From Vitis vinifera (Eukaryota; Streptophyta; Magnoliopsida; Vitales; Vitaceae), in the NCBI RefSeq assembly GCF_030704535.1, contig NC_081820.1, positions 22,581,001-22,645,000 on the forward strand: 64,000 bases of DNA, given 5' to 3'. Under the pieces are notes generated by a model that saw only the letters and a list, made by a program, of their open reading frames with translations, made no database searches and was not told the DNA's origin. The position numbers and the translations under genes were made by a program. The first letter of the stretch is position 1; the number at the start of each line of letters is the position of its first letter. This document shows, piece by piece, positions 11,801-24,600 of this stretch.

Positions 11801-14800
11801 TTTGAGTGAAGGCTCCCCCTTTGGCATCATGTTCACTGATCCATGTTGTTTGCAGCTCTCTGTGGATGAGGCTAAGGAAGTTGTATCATTCAAGAATGTT
11901 TCACTCGAGGTAATAACTGGGTAACTTTTAGCGATATACATTCATGCCCTATTCTATGAATAATCATGATCATATGCCATGAATTTAGCCTCACTAAGCA
12001 CATCCGTTTTATCCAATGTTTACGTTCCAAACCTTTGCTAGTTCTTAGTGAAAGCTTTATATTAGATATGCCCTAGTTCTTATTTTTGCCACCAAAAAGA
12101 AAAAAGAAAACAACTATAAAAGCAAAAAAACACAGCACTAAAGCTATGTTTGGTTATGGGATAGTACTAAGAAAAGAAAAAAAAAATATTAAGGAAAATG
12201 ATTTTCTCATGTTTGGTTTTACTATGGAAAATAGGAAAGAAAATCAAATATAATTAAAATTAATTAGATATTTATGCATTTTCAAATTATTTGATCTTTA
12301 TATAAAAAAGGTAAAATAAGATAAATGAGTTTACATTAGTATATAAAAATAATTTATAAACTTTAAATTTATTTTTAATTTTCCTTCATTTTTTATTTCC
12401 TTCTACTTTTATGCTCTATTTTCTTTCCCTTGATTTTTCCTCAAATTTTTTGGGAGCCAAAGATAGCCTAAAGGTTGGCTTTTAAGGAACATCATTTATC
12501 CCCAACTGTTCATATTGGCAGCATGAAAGTATCTACTTGTCCTTTTTCTATCAGTTTCTCCATTTTGGATATTTCACATTCTTTTTCTGAAAGTATGTTT
12601 GTAATTGACAATAACTTGTAGGAAGTTTCTGGGTCTTCAATTGTGAGGGCATTGACATCATTTGTCCGGAAGCCAGGATTTTCTTCTCTTCCACAAGTAT
12701 ATATGAAGGCTGGTTCTGCCCTTTTGGTAAGGGGACATTTATTTATCTATTTCTTCCCATTATCAAACTTTCAGCTTTTGGTTTTTATTTATCTTCTTTT
12801 TTTTTCTTTTTTTTTTAAATGGATGTTGAAGATGTATCAATTCATTGCAGGATATTGTCCAATCTAGACCTTCCAGGTTCCCAATATCCTCCCAGGATTT
12901 ATTCAGTATCCTTGATGATGCAAGTGAAAAAACATTTTTATGTGCTGGCACAGCTGAATCAATGCAAAAATATGTTTTTGATGGGGAAGCTGGGAAGATT
13001 GGTTTGGAGATGAAAAACTTAGTTGCTTGCACCTGCTTCCTGGTAGAACAGAAACTGGTATTCTTTTTTCTCTTTTCATTTCTTTTGAAGTTGGGGCATT
13101 CTATTATTTCATGATAAGCAAGGAAATTAATTAATTACTTGCCAAAGATGGAGTGTAACCCTAGCAAATATGAAGCAAGGTACCACCCAGAGGAAACAAA
13201 AGGAAAGAAACAAAAAATCTCAATGAAATCCAAATAATCTAATCCTTGAATAATACCTGTTAATGAAATCTGGAAGGGCTCTTCTATTCACCAAATCTCC
13301 CACAGATTATGGATACTATTTGTATGTTTTCGGTATCAATAATTTTTAAATTTTCTGCATCATAGCATGATAAGGAGACCTGTGCATATAGGAACCTTCA
13401 ATAATCTCTGACTGCTTTTTCTAGAATGTTCCATTATTAATTTAATATTTATTAGGTTGCCGTTGAGGCTTGGCTGAAGTGGTAAGGGGTTGGTGGGGGA
13501 TGAAGGAGGTTCCAAGTTTTACTCCATATGACATAACAAAACAAAAAAAGGGGGGTGGGGGGAAGCATTACCTATGAGAGAAGAATTTAATATTTATTTG
13601 CTCTCAGGTTAAGGCATGGCTTGCTGACAAGGATGCTGAAGCTTTGAGGTGCCACAAGTTGCTTGTGGAAGAGGAAGAAGCTGCTCAGAAAAGGTACATT
13701 GCACCAACTGATTTGTACATTTCCAGCCAATTTGTTCTCCTTTCTCCCACTGTGTCTAGCGGTACAATTCTGGTGTACTCATGAGATTTATTATTCTTTC
13801 TCCATGAGGCACTCTATATACAAGTAACTAACTTCTATTGCACAACATCCTAAATTTTTTTGTTCCCATCTCAGAGGCTAATATAATGTTTGCAGATTTT
13901 TTTTCTCCTTTTTTTTTTTTTTTTTTTTGGGTGGGGGGAAGAAGAATATGTTTAATTTACATGCATTTCAGGTGGAATGTTGTGTACTTTTTTGCAGATA
14001 CGATAGAGCTACTTATAAAAAAAAAACAGATATGATAGAGCTATCAGCTAAGATGCTTGTTTACCGCTATTCAGTCCATGGATTAGGCCCCTTCCAAGTA
14101 GTGTCCCCTCCCCCTTCCCCCCCACCTCCAAAAAAAAGAACATTCTTTAGATTTATCTATAAATGATTGCATATCTTAGTTCGCTGATAAAGTTCTTTTT
14201 CTTGCCAAGAAACTCTTTGGAGTTCTTGTTTTGTTTATTTAAAGATGAAAATGTATATTAGAAAAGAAATATTAGACTATGGTAGAATGTTGACTACCAT
14301 GTACTCCTAAAGAGTGGGACAAATGTTGCTTGAGAAATTCAGATGATGAATTTAATTTGCTTCCTGTAGAACCTAATTCTGCATGGAAACGAGATCTGTG
14401 TTTCTGTCCTTAATTCTTTCCTGAATTGTCATAGGCAAGCCGAGCTGTTGGAGAGGAGAAGGCAGAAAAAGCTTAGGCAGAAAGAACAGAAAGCAAAGGA
14501 GCAGACCAATGGGGAGAAGACAGACTCTAAGGAGGACATCACCAACATGTCAGAGGTTGTGCCTACTGCAGAAATTTCCAGTCATGTGGCTACAACCGTT
14601 TGTGAGACAGCCACACAATCAGATGCCATTTCTCCATCAGTTGAACCCATAGAACTTTCAAACACTGAAAAAGATAGTGCAAATACCACAGCTCAATCTG
14701 GAATTGGTGCTGGATATTCTGAAGCAGGCACTTCTCAGAATGTTGAACGCCGAGTTGCATACGGAGTTGGTTGTCGGCATTTAATTAAAATGCGAAGACA

Positions 14801-15977
14801 GGTGCCAAAATCACAGAGAGGCGCACCAAATGGCTTCCATGCAGATCAGAATCCTCAGATATCAAAGTTTGGAGCCATACAAAAGCATGCCACCCACAGG
14901 GATCCCAGGGCTGTTCCAGTAGTCAACAACAATAAAGTTTGGACCCGTAAACCTAAATCAGAAAATGAAGGGGAAAGCTTGAAAAGCAGATTACAGAGAG
15001 AGGTACTAAACCAACCAGATCAAAATATGAACTGTGAGGTGATGATAGGTTCTATCTCTGTCACACTTGGAAATTCTAGTGATCAGCTACAAGGTGAGAA
15101 TCTAGTTGTAGCCCGAGATAGTTGCACCTCACAGCATCCAATGCCAAAGAAAACCTATATTCAGGAGAAGCCCATTAAACCAGATTCTGTTTCTATGAAG
15201 CCAGATCCAGCTCAGAGTGGCACAAATAGGTCAACAGTTAAACTTTGGAGGCCTGTGAACCGACAGGAAACTGGAGGTTCAATGCCAGTTCAAAGTGGCA
15301 ATAGAGAATCTGAAGCTGGTGTGGCTACTGAGAAGGGAAATGACCTAACCCTGTCCGATGAAAGCTGCATCAGATCATGTGCTATGGACATTAATAGTAG
15401 CACAGGTGTGAACAATTTCGCTTCACAGATGAAGGAAAGACCATCTGTAGGAGGTTTTCAGTTCTCCAGCTGTGCTGCAGAAGCTTTTCTCGCACAGAGT
15501 AAGTTCAATGTGAATCCATGTTTTAAATGTTTCTGATCTATGCACTAACCCACACATATGCTTGCTCAAAACTTAATTGTCTTAATAATCGAAGCTTGTC
15601 ATGCCTTACATGGAAAGAAAATAGAACAGGGGTTGAGTTAGGGTTGAGGTTTGTTGTTATGTTAGTGATTGGATATGCTACATTGCTTCAGATGTTTGAA
15701 ATAAGGGGCGTAGTCATGTCTGATGTGTTACGTATCTCTTGTAGGATGGAAGGAGGCTATTGCTTCAGACCATGTGAAACTGGTCATATTTCCAGAATCC
15801 GAGCCTCCAGGATGCACAGAACCAGCATCAGACAATCTTGTCAAGACACAGAACAACCTTGCTAATGCCGGGGCTCTCGAGTCTTCAACCTCGGCAACTG
15901 TCAAAGTCAAGTTCAGACCAATGTCCGAAAAGGGAATTAAGCTAAAGTACATTCCAAAAAAGAGAACCAATACCTGA
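8900..15977 (+). CDS. C2H2 zinc-finger protein of unknown function (about 703 aa)
   Basis: A 5' leader exon probably ends at 9108, followed by an intron to 10802; the start codon is at 10849. Coding exons: 10849-11029, 11390-11526, 11737-11781, 11856-11909, 12622-12726, 12851-13057, 13608-13693, 14435-15498, 15745-15977. With these junctions the frame stays open for 703 residues. One zinc finger lies near residues 78-98 (CEKC, 12 residues, HIRVH). An acidic-then-basic, Glu/Arg/Lys-rich stretch likely to be helical follows near residues 255-305, then a long low-complexity Ser/Thr region and a basic C-terminus (KYIPKKRTNT). A nuclear, nucleic-acid-binding role is plausible but not shown. The first coding exon may naturally run to 11289; there it appears to carry a one-base frameshift (see findings). 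I recognise the family only as an uncharacterised plant C2H2 protein. Confidence 0.85.
10060..10330 (-). mobile_element. Possible 3' end of a LINE, reverse orientation
   Basis: A T-rich run followed by TTTTGATAGG is the reverse complement of the CCTATCAAAA tail motif that ends the LINE fragments at 21059 and 25546. It lies in the leader intron of the zinc-finger gene. No protein or target duplication confirms it. Confidence 0.35.
12143..12467. mobile_element. MITE-like element with CTATGTTTGG ends
   Basis: GCTATGTTTGGTT on the left faces GAGCCAAAGATAGC on the right as an imperfect inverted repeat; CTAAAG flanks both sides. The interior is AT-rich and non-coding. It lies in the intron between 11909 and 12622. 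A related element lies at 38718-39016. Confidence 0.5.
13455..13530 (+). mobile_element. Possible tRNA-derived SINE head
   Basis: TTGGCTGAAGTGG resembles a pol III A box and GGTTCCAAG, about 50 bases on, resembles a B box. It sits in an intron of the zinc-finger gene. The 3' part is not recognisable. Confidence 0.35.
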
Positions 15978-17080
15978 CCAAAAGGAGGAAAGGAATTCCA
16001 TTTTTGTTATACCAATGTGCAGTTTTAACCCACCATCGCCATTCTTAGCAGAGGTTCCAGTTTTACCAAAGGTCTTCTGTCAGAAAATTAAAAGGTTTTT
16101 TTCTGGTAAAATCTTTACATTTACATTTTTGCCCTTTTTTTTCAATTTCTTTTCCCCCACCCTGGGTTGTTATAGGAGTTTGATTAGTAAGGGTTTTTGC
16201 TTTCATTGTCTAAATTTTCTTGTAATAAAATTGGATATCTTAGTTTTATTGCAGAGAGCTCTACTTGTGCTTCTTTTTCTTCCCCTATATATATCCATTC
16301 TCTTCATATATGTTCCCAATTTTGACTTCACTTATTTTGTAATAAGGTCACATGCATCTGAATGGAACCTTGTAAAGCCCCAAAAATTTGCTGTCAGCAT
16401 TGCACTTAAGGGGACATTCCTAAAGCATCCATTCCAAGCTTTTCACATTAGCAAATTATCAGACTAATTATTCACTCTCCCCCTTTTTTATTCACAAGCA
16501 TCATTGGAGAATAAAATTTTACTCCCTCTATTTTATTCAATATCTAACCATTGGCAGACCAAGACTGGCGGATCAAAGCTTCAAGCTTCTATCTTTGGGG
16601 AGGCACTCTAGGCAGGGCTTAATAATAGTAATACCAATTATACCATGAGGCTCAGTGTTTGGTTCATGGTAGTGGCGGTGGGGGCATGGATAGAATGGTG
16701 GGGTCATCCTACCCCCTAGGTTCGCATCGTTTTATATGGTGGGAGACCATCATCCAAGTTTGTGTGGTCTATAGTTTTTTACTCTGTGTCTTGGGATGGC
16801 CAGGTGATGTGGCGAGCGACCAGGACCACTACTAGTCTATCACCTCCACCTATGTCCGAGAAAACGGCACGTTTCCAACCCCATCACCATTTTGCCTTTC
16901 CTTAACTGCCACGTGTACACCCTCCTCACCTTAACGGCATAACCCGCTTCTTCATCCATCCCTCACCATTCACGTTTTAACATTTTCTCCCTCCGACTCC
17001 CCTTCACACATATTTTCTCGAGAAAGTGAGCTACACAATTCCGAAGGCTCAGAAAACCCAAAATCCTCTTCTTCAGTAAA
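15978..17080. other. 3' UTR of the zinc-finger gene and DMP upstream region
   Basis: From 15978 to about 16300 is T-rich sequence typical of a 3' UTR. From 16560 to 17080 the DNA is less AT-rich and includes a CACGTG core near 16912, upstream of the DMP start. The open frame at 16015-16467 is hydrophobic low-complexity translation and I do not consider it a gene. Confidence 0.5.
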
Positions 17081-17851
17081 ATGTCAGGTGGTGTAGGGCC
17101 AACATATAACGACATCCAACTTCCGAAGGATGATCATGAACATGATGACCAGGACCACCACCCACAACTCATCTCCGCCGCCGCTGCGAAGAACTCCCAC
17201 CACCCCACCATCGCCCCCACCCGCAAAGGCTTTCTGACGTTCCGGCAACTCAACGCCCTGGCCGTCATTATCGTCTTCTCCGCCAGCGGAATGGTGAGCA
17301 TCGAAGACTTTGTATTCGTCGTCTTCTCCTACATCTACATTCATTTCATCTCCAAGGTGGCCTTCCCGCCACCACCCAATGCTTCGACCCAAGAACGAGT
17401 CTTCGACCCAAACAACAAGTTCCTCTCCCTCTACGTGTTCATCGCCGCCATCATCGGCCTCATCCTCCCCATTGCCTACATCTTCCACGGCATCCTGGAA
17501 GAAGACAAACAGGGCATCAAAGCAGCTTCTCCACACGTCTTCCTCCTATCCAGCCAAGTTTTCATGGAGGGAGTGGCATTTTCCGACAAATTTTCAATAC
17601 CCATTAGCGTATTCGTGCCGGTGTTTTACAATTCAAGAAGAATTTTCACAATCGTGGAGTGGTTGAGGAATGAGATTGGGAAGGTGGATGAAGAGTACGG
17701 TGGGTCTGCCGGAAGGGTGTATATAGGGAGAGCACTTGCCATAGCAAACATGGTGTTGTGGTGCTTCAACCTGTTTGGGTTCTTGTTGCCTGTTTATCTT
17801 CCCAGGGCTTTCAAGAAGTACTATGCTTCCTTCAACAAAATCAAAGACTGA
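17081..17851 (+). CDS. DUF679 (DMP-family) membrane protein, 256 aa
   Basis: Intronless frame, as usual for DMP genes. The N-terminus (about 50 residues) is polar and rich in His, Asp and Ala. It is followed by a basic segment and hydrophobic segments near residues 57-72, 76-95, 115-136 and 214-240, plus a weaker one near 152-183, matching the four-span DMP topology. The motif FSASGMVSIEDFVFVVFS is characteristic of the family. DMPs are plant-specific proteins of the tonoplast, ER or plasma membrane; members have been linked to senescence, membrane remodelling and, for some, gamete fusion. Which subgroup this one belongs to cannot be decided here. Its GC content is clearly higher than that of the surrounding DNA. 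The start is the first ATG after an in-frame leader rich in C and T. Confidence 0.93.
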   Translation: MSGGVGPTYNDIQLPKDDHEHDDQDHHPQLISAAAAKNSHHPTIAPTRKGFLTFRQLNALAVIIVFSASGMVSIEDFVFVVFSYIYIHFISKVAFPPPPNASTQERVFDPNNKFLSLYVFIAAIIGLILPIAYIFHGILEEDKQGIKAASPHVFLLSSQVFMEGVAFSDKFSIPISVFVPVFYNSRRIFTIVEWLRNEIGKVDEEYGGSAGRVYIGRALAIANMVLWCFNLFGFLLPVYLPRAFKKYYASFNKIKD

Positions 17852-18640
17852 AGATTTTTAGGTTTTTTATTTTTATTTTCCCTCTTTATGTAATTTGGGT
17901 CTCTAAAACTGTAATTTGCTGGGAAGTGGTCTGGTGTTATTAGTGAGATTACATGGAAAATGGAAATTCAACCTCTTATAATAGCAATATCAGATAGTGG
18001 GTACTTTTTCTTTCTTTTTCTTCTACTTCTTTATCATTCAAAACATTTTTTATCATATGAAACTCAAATCAATCCTTCAATCCTCAAGGTCTTCCTGCAA
18101 ATCAATCCAACCTCTCACAAAAAGATCTGGAAGTTCAAGGATCTCTTGTTCAAGATTAAGGCCATTTGGGACCCAACTATTTGTTCTGCCTGAAACCAAA
18201 ATCATTATTTTCAAATAACAATATTAATATTATAAAAAAAATTTTAAAAAAATGAAATACTTTAAACAGTAAAATCAGTCATGCAAGAATAAAAGCTTTT
18301 ATGGAGTTTAAAAAAGAATTTTTAGCTTCTTAAAAATCCATCCAAACAGGGTACAAGTTATCTAATTGGTAGTCAGTACAAATTACTGAGGGAAATGAAA
18401 GAACAGGATGATGCTAATTTGAATTTATTTCAGAATGCATTTCAAGCTGGGAGGATTTCTCGAGGTCATCTCTTTCATACATTCACTAAGATTTAGATTC
18501 AGTGCCCAAAAAACATAACTCAGTTTTCTATGAAGATTGAGAATTGTATAAAATATGGAACATATGTTAGCCATCACATTACATGAAGCTCAGTCTTGGT
18601 TCTCCATCAAGTATTCCACATCTGAGCTTATTTGGGACAA
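17852..18640. other. Convergent intergenic region
   Basis: This holds the DMP 3' UTR (to about 17950) and AT-rich DNA up to the presumed 3' end of the reverse-strand SKP1-like gene. A TTTTAAAAAA-rich patch at 18220-18350 ending in CCAAACAGGG may be MITE debris. No gene seen. Confidence 0.45.
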
Positions 18641-21600
18641 CAAAATGCTAACTGTACAAGGTGAAACTGCATTTCTCTCCTCAGATCAACTTCAACAGAA
18701 GCGCAGAAGAAGCCGAAATTAAAGAGAAAAGTAGCCATTTCTCTTCCATCTTCTACCTTCCTCTTCCTCTAGTTACTATTATAAACCAGTTCAAAACAGA
18801 AGATGTTCTCAAATGTAAGGCTTGGTAAAAGAAAAACTTGTCTGATAATTCCCCGGTTTAGAAGTTGATTTTCTTCATGAAATCCCACCAATAATGTTAA
18901 TGAAAGATTTCAAAACAATTAATATGGGCAGAAAAGTGAAATCAACATGATTTCCATAAAGTGCAGAAGATAGCCCATGTCAATGGCTGAAAGTTACAAA
19001 CAACCGCAAAAACAAAACAAGGTCAAAGACAAATGGGCAGATTTTGCCCAAATTGTCTCAATAGTTCGTTTTTGGTTTCCTTTTTTTTTTTCCTTCCTTT
19101 TTTTCCCCAACATACAGGATGCCAAAACAGGACTAAAATTGCATCTTGGTGATGGCAAAACAAACAAATATACTTACATGCTGTCCACACCAAAAAACAT
19201 TGCCATATCTTCTATGTTCTGGCTGCAGGACGCTCCTGCTCGAGCGTCTTCTCTACAACACTCAAGCTGAACCGCTTTCTGGGAAATGAGCTATCTATTA
19301 GGGGATCATTATCTGCTGTCCAAACCTGTTGACACAAATCATACATTTCATGGATAATACAAAAACTAGCATTCTTAAAACTCTGTTTCGCCCAATTATT
19401 CAGCTGATTAGACTTCAACTATTTCAGTGTGGTTGAGGTTCAAAATCAGCATTTGAAAACCGTTAGTCTATTGATCATTGAGCACAGAAAATCTGGTTAG
19501 TGTTGTTCCAAAAACTTCTTGGGTTTCAAATGGTTGTGGAGGTGGGAGGAATGGTTTGATATGCTTGACATTTTTAAATTCAAGAGGAGAAGTCAATCTA
19601 TAATTATTATGCCAAGCACTTGGTCCTTTCAGATGAACACCATGGAAAATTCACCTCCTGTCTAGATTTCCAGTTGGTTTTCCAATAAAATTTTATACAA
19701 ACCAAACACTCCAGAGCTAACAACACTGGCATGCCTACACAAAGGTGCCTTTGAAATGTATTGACAGTTAACCCATTAGATTAGAGAGATATTTGTAGTC
19801 ACTTGTGCCAGTATGCTAGTAGCCGGTATGCTAGTCATATATCATGTCATTTTGCATGGTAAAGCATTATGTGTTCTCTCAGGTGTAAATTTCAAATAAA
19901 GTGATCCCAACAATTATGTGGAAAAAAGTATCTTCCCAACATTCAACGAAATGCTAACACTCTCCCAATATTTCTTTCAACAGACATGTGCTCCAAGCTA
20001 TGGGCACAAGGAAGATGTTTTGATTTGAAGATGATATTGGACTAACATTTATGTCTCCTTTGGGCATTTAATAGGAGAAAATTTTGTTGAGATTGTAGTT
20101 AAGGTAGGGATGTTAACTTCCCCCTTGCATATCAAGCAAGAGGAGCTAGTTAAGGTTCAAGGAGGTTAACTAAAACAAGCACACGAAATCTTAGTGTTAG
20201 ACATGAAGAAACAGTAACTATTTTTAAGCATAACCTTGAACCCTTAGAGAATAGAAAGGCATAGATTTAAAAGAAACACTCCTTAATGAAAAAGCATTAA
20301 CTAGAAGAAAGACATACTTGTGTACCTATGAGCAGAACCATTCCCATTCATAGATATTGGTACAAGCCTTCTTTGTTGACCCAGAGAGAGAATTTCTTGC
20401 ATTCTTTCCGGCCAATCTGAATTCAATCTCCGAGCAAAATCCTCCACTTCCCTACATAAAGATACTATGCAGAGTTAGATGAGATGATAATAACAAATCA
20501 TACAGGACTGAATGGAACATGTGGTTTCATGCCATGCAAACCAGCTGATATCCATTGACTAATTCCAGAAATCAAATGGAACACATGAGCAAAAGAGCAA
20601 GAATGGAAGAAAAATAACAAAAAAAAAAGATATTCAAAGAGTTCCCCACAACATTTCCCACTATTGGTAGCACTACAACAACCATTATCTTTATTATGTG
20701 CATGTACATGTGCATAGTGTATGAATGTGATTTACACCCAGTTTGAGCAGAGAATCTGTCCCTCGCCAGGACCTCTTATTGCTGGCCACAGAATCAAATC
20801 ATTCTCAATTTTATGACCTTCATGGTTATAGCAGTTAAAGCCTTAGTGGATATAATTGGGTCACTACTGGGCCTTCAGTGAGTTATACAGTCAAGAACAC
20901 TAAACCAAACCATAAGGTTAGTTCAGGTCAAGCTTTATATCCCTTGACCAGGTCTTGACACCATTGGTCTCCAGCTTTTTCTTCCCCTCTTAACACAGAG
21001 AAAGTAGTATTAAAAAGACACCTAACAAAGGGTGCTGATAAGGATGAATCTCCAACATGAAGAACTCTTCATTCGAAGTTTAAAGATGAAGAACTCTCTG
21101 ACCAGAGTATAAAGGATCTCTTCATTCAGACTCTTTTTGAGTAGACTAAGGACTCTTTGGAGTTGGATTTCCCCTCTATGTTGATTTTCCTAGATACTCT
21201 TTTTTGTGGTTAAGTTTGCTTTGTTCGTTAGCGTGGGCCTTTCTCTGTTTGAGGTGTGTTTTGGTTTGTTTCTGCATATACAGCCTGTATACGTAGGGCT
21301 CACCCCTCCTCTTTTGGCGCGCTTATTAATGCATGTTCTTGTTGTCTATCAAAAAAAAAAAATCTCCAACATATACTCAAGAAATGAATGTAAGTAAATA
21401 AAGAAATTCTAACTATAAAGGGTATTGGGTAATTTTACATTTTAAAATTCAATGGTATCATAATTTGTCAATAATTGGTATTTGAGTTGCATTTAGAATT
21501 TGAGAAATCTTTTATTGGAAATTTCTCCCTAAAAGAAGTTTCCCACTCCACCTTGTCTGATTGTAGACAACCATCTTATGGCTGTCCTACATCAAGGACA

Positions 21601-24600
21601 CAACTTATGTACATAAGAGGTAAACAAAGAACATCAAATACAACAAAACTTACACCACAAATTAAGTGCTGCCTACATAATCAAATAAGTCAAGAATGGA
21701 TTTTCAAAATTACAATGCAAAGCCACATTAGATTGAGAGGACAAAGAATTAGCAAAGATACTTCAAAAACACCGCCAAGCTTTCCCCACCATCAAAATAC
21801 CACCCATTTTGGTCCCTCCAAGTGGACCAGAATAGGCAAAAGAGGAACAACCCTGCAAAACCTCTTTCCATGCCACCCCACAGAATGGCACTGTATTCTT
21901 AAAAACAATAACAGAGATGAGAACACATGCATCAATTTCCTCTGCTAGAATGGGAGTACAGGGGTTCCATAGAGTTTGACCATTTAAAAGATTTATCCAT
22001 CTAACAAATCAGCAGCCTTAACTAGCTTACCAGTCTTCAGATTTTGATTGCCTTAAGAAAAGCTCTTTTTATTATAGCATGTTCAGTCATGCACACATGT
22101 TGGGGGTTCAGAGCTCTTTTTCATTATGCTTTTGTAGAAGGGTTTACAGGAAGATTTTCTGTCTCCCTCTCTCCCTTCCTCTTTCTCCAGACAGGCTCTA
22201 AGAAGATCTCTCTTTTCTTAATAGGCAAAATGAGCATAAACAATAGTTTATAAGGTGTCAATGAAAATAAACGCTCTTTGCCATCTCAAAACCTTTTTAT
22301 AAGATGAACATTAATGTATTCATCTAACCTGTCAAGTTGTTCCTTCATTGCAGGATCTAACTCATCATCAATATCTCCATCGTCAAACTCAAGTTTAGGT
22401 GAAAAGGTGGAAGCAGGAAGTTCCTGCAATTTTGAAGTTTTACTAGGGGTGGACACCAACATTTCATCAGCCTCGGCATTATGGCAAGATGTGTGGACTC
22501 CATCCAACTCCTAAAACACAAAGAAGACACCCTTAGGTCAACAAGGATTAGAACATCACCAAAAAATGGATAGATAGATAAGAGAGAGAGAGAGAGAGAG
22601 GAAGGTAAGGCCAACCTTTTTATGGTCTCCATTTACATTGTTTGAAGAAGAGTCCTTCATTTGATCCTTTCTTCTCCGATTTTTTTTTTTATTCTTAGAA
22701 GCTCTAACCCCTTTAGAATCTGTAAAATCATAATCATCCAGTGAGTACAAAAGAGCAAACAAAATAAAATGACAAATAAAAGACAGGTTCAGAATACTAC
22801 TACTCTCAGATATGCTAACAAGCTTTAGGTCTAGGAAAAGCAAAGCATCTGCTTTAAGAAGCATCAATTAAGAATTGAGCACATGTTTTTCCAACATACA
22901 GGCTCAAGCATCAATCAAAATAACAAATTCAAGGGCATGGATGCTTCTGGGATACAAGAGAAGTGAAATATAGCTCAGTTTATAGCCATCATATGAACTT
23001 TGGTATTTGGTGCTATTTCAGTTTATAGCCACTGTGCAAGAAGATACAGCAAACCATATGAAAGCAAAATCTAGTGAAAACATTTCTCACAATTACCTCC
23101 ATCTTCACCATTAATAAATGACAGGAGATCATCCACCGAACGCTCATCCACACGCTCCTCTTCAACCTCAACATTCTGAAATACATGGACCCCACCTTTT
23201 TTATTAATGAAAGCACACACACACACTTATATATATATATATATACAGGTTTAGGGACTCAATGCTCCATAACTACATGTAATCACTTGGAATGCACTTC
23301 AAATTCATATTTACCATAGAACAGGAATTCACATCTACCATATAAAGAGAAATAATAAGTAAACATAACCACCTTCAATTTCTCTCTCTCTTTTAATTCT
23401 TTCCTTTTTCTTGCATATAATCTATTCAATAGCCGAATCCGTGGATCATCAGTTATGTTTCTCAAGGGCTCCAACTTCTCCTCCTGGGAAAAAACAAATC
23501 TATATGAGAAATTGAAGCAGACAAAATCTTGAGACTCTGAATTTTTCCAACAAACACCTCTGTAAGATCATCAGGCAAATGAAACGTCTCACGAATTTCC
23601 TCAGGAGTTTTCCCCTCAATAATTCGAGCAAGTGCACGGCTGGTGAGGTCAACCAAAGGCTTCAGCTGGAGGCTGTCAGCAGCAGATGTCAACTCACATA
23701 ACTTTTTTGTATCCATCCGAATGAACTTCTCATCAAAGGATTTCCGCTCCTAGACAAAAGAAAAATTAAATTCAAATAAAGTTCAACTGATCAGTTTGGT
23801 TATCTTATGCAATTGCCATCTCAACCCAGTCCCAATCCCCATTCCACAAAATGAATAGTTAAATATCCTTGATTAGAATCTAAGACAAGCATAGGGCATT
23901 CACATGAGAAAGAACATATCAGACCTTATTTGAGCGACCTGGTACTTGATGAAACCGACAGTAATCAAGTATTAAGCCCAAGATAGCAGGATTGACTCGT
24001 TGTGGAAGTGATATGGCATAATTTTTGGAAGATCCCATGCCAGTCTGAAGTATTTCTCGGCATATCATGGGGCAAAACATGGCAACCTCTTCTTCAACTT
24101 GTTGAATAGAACCATCAGCAGTTTGGAGCCAGATATAAGACTTCATCTTGATACACAATTTTAAACAAAATAAATAAAGGCCATAAGAAAAGGATAAAGA
24201 GTGAATAAGAGTACATCATATAACAAAAACCAAATAGCCTATCAAAAAAAGAGAAAATAAAATAAAATAAATAAAAAAAAACAACTAGTGATCTAAGCCT
24301 GATCCTAGGATTCTGTATTTCAAATCTAAAAGTCCAAGAGTTCCCAGATCAACCGCAAGTTGAGCTAGGCCTATGGCAAATTGGCATCATTTTGATTTAC
24401 ATTAGAAGTGGCATGCTTAGTTTGCATTTTTTTTTTTATAGGTCTGCTTCGTTTGCATTATAAAAACCTAACAGTAGATGTAAATTGCTATAACATAATC
24501 TAAGCACAATGTAGCTAAACAAATCTGAACTAACTTTACAATTCAGCCCAATGTAGAGACCTTATACCCTCTATTTCCAAAGACTAGACCACATCCAAAC

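Noticed and set aside
16015-16467. 150-codon hydrophobic open frame after the zinc-finger gene
   Set aside because: It is translation of a T-rich 3' UTR; no family resemblance, start context or exon partners.
17084-17536. 150-codon open frame on the minus strand
   Set aside because: It is the antisense shadow of the GC-richer DMP coding sequence; composition (Gly, Glu, Asp, Val rich) is typical of such shadows.
21475-21948. 157-codon open frame in the large SKP1-like intron
   Set aside because: No recognisable domain; it lies in an intron on the opposite strand and has no supporting splice or family signal.
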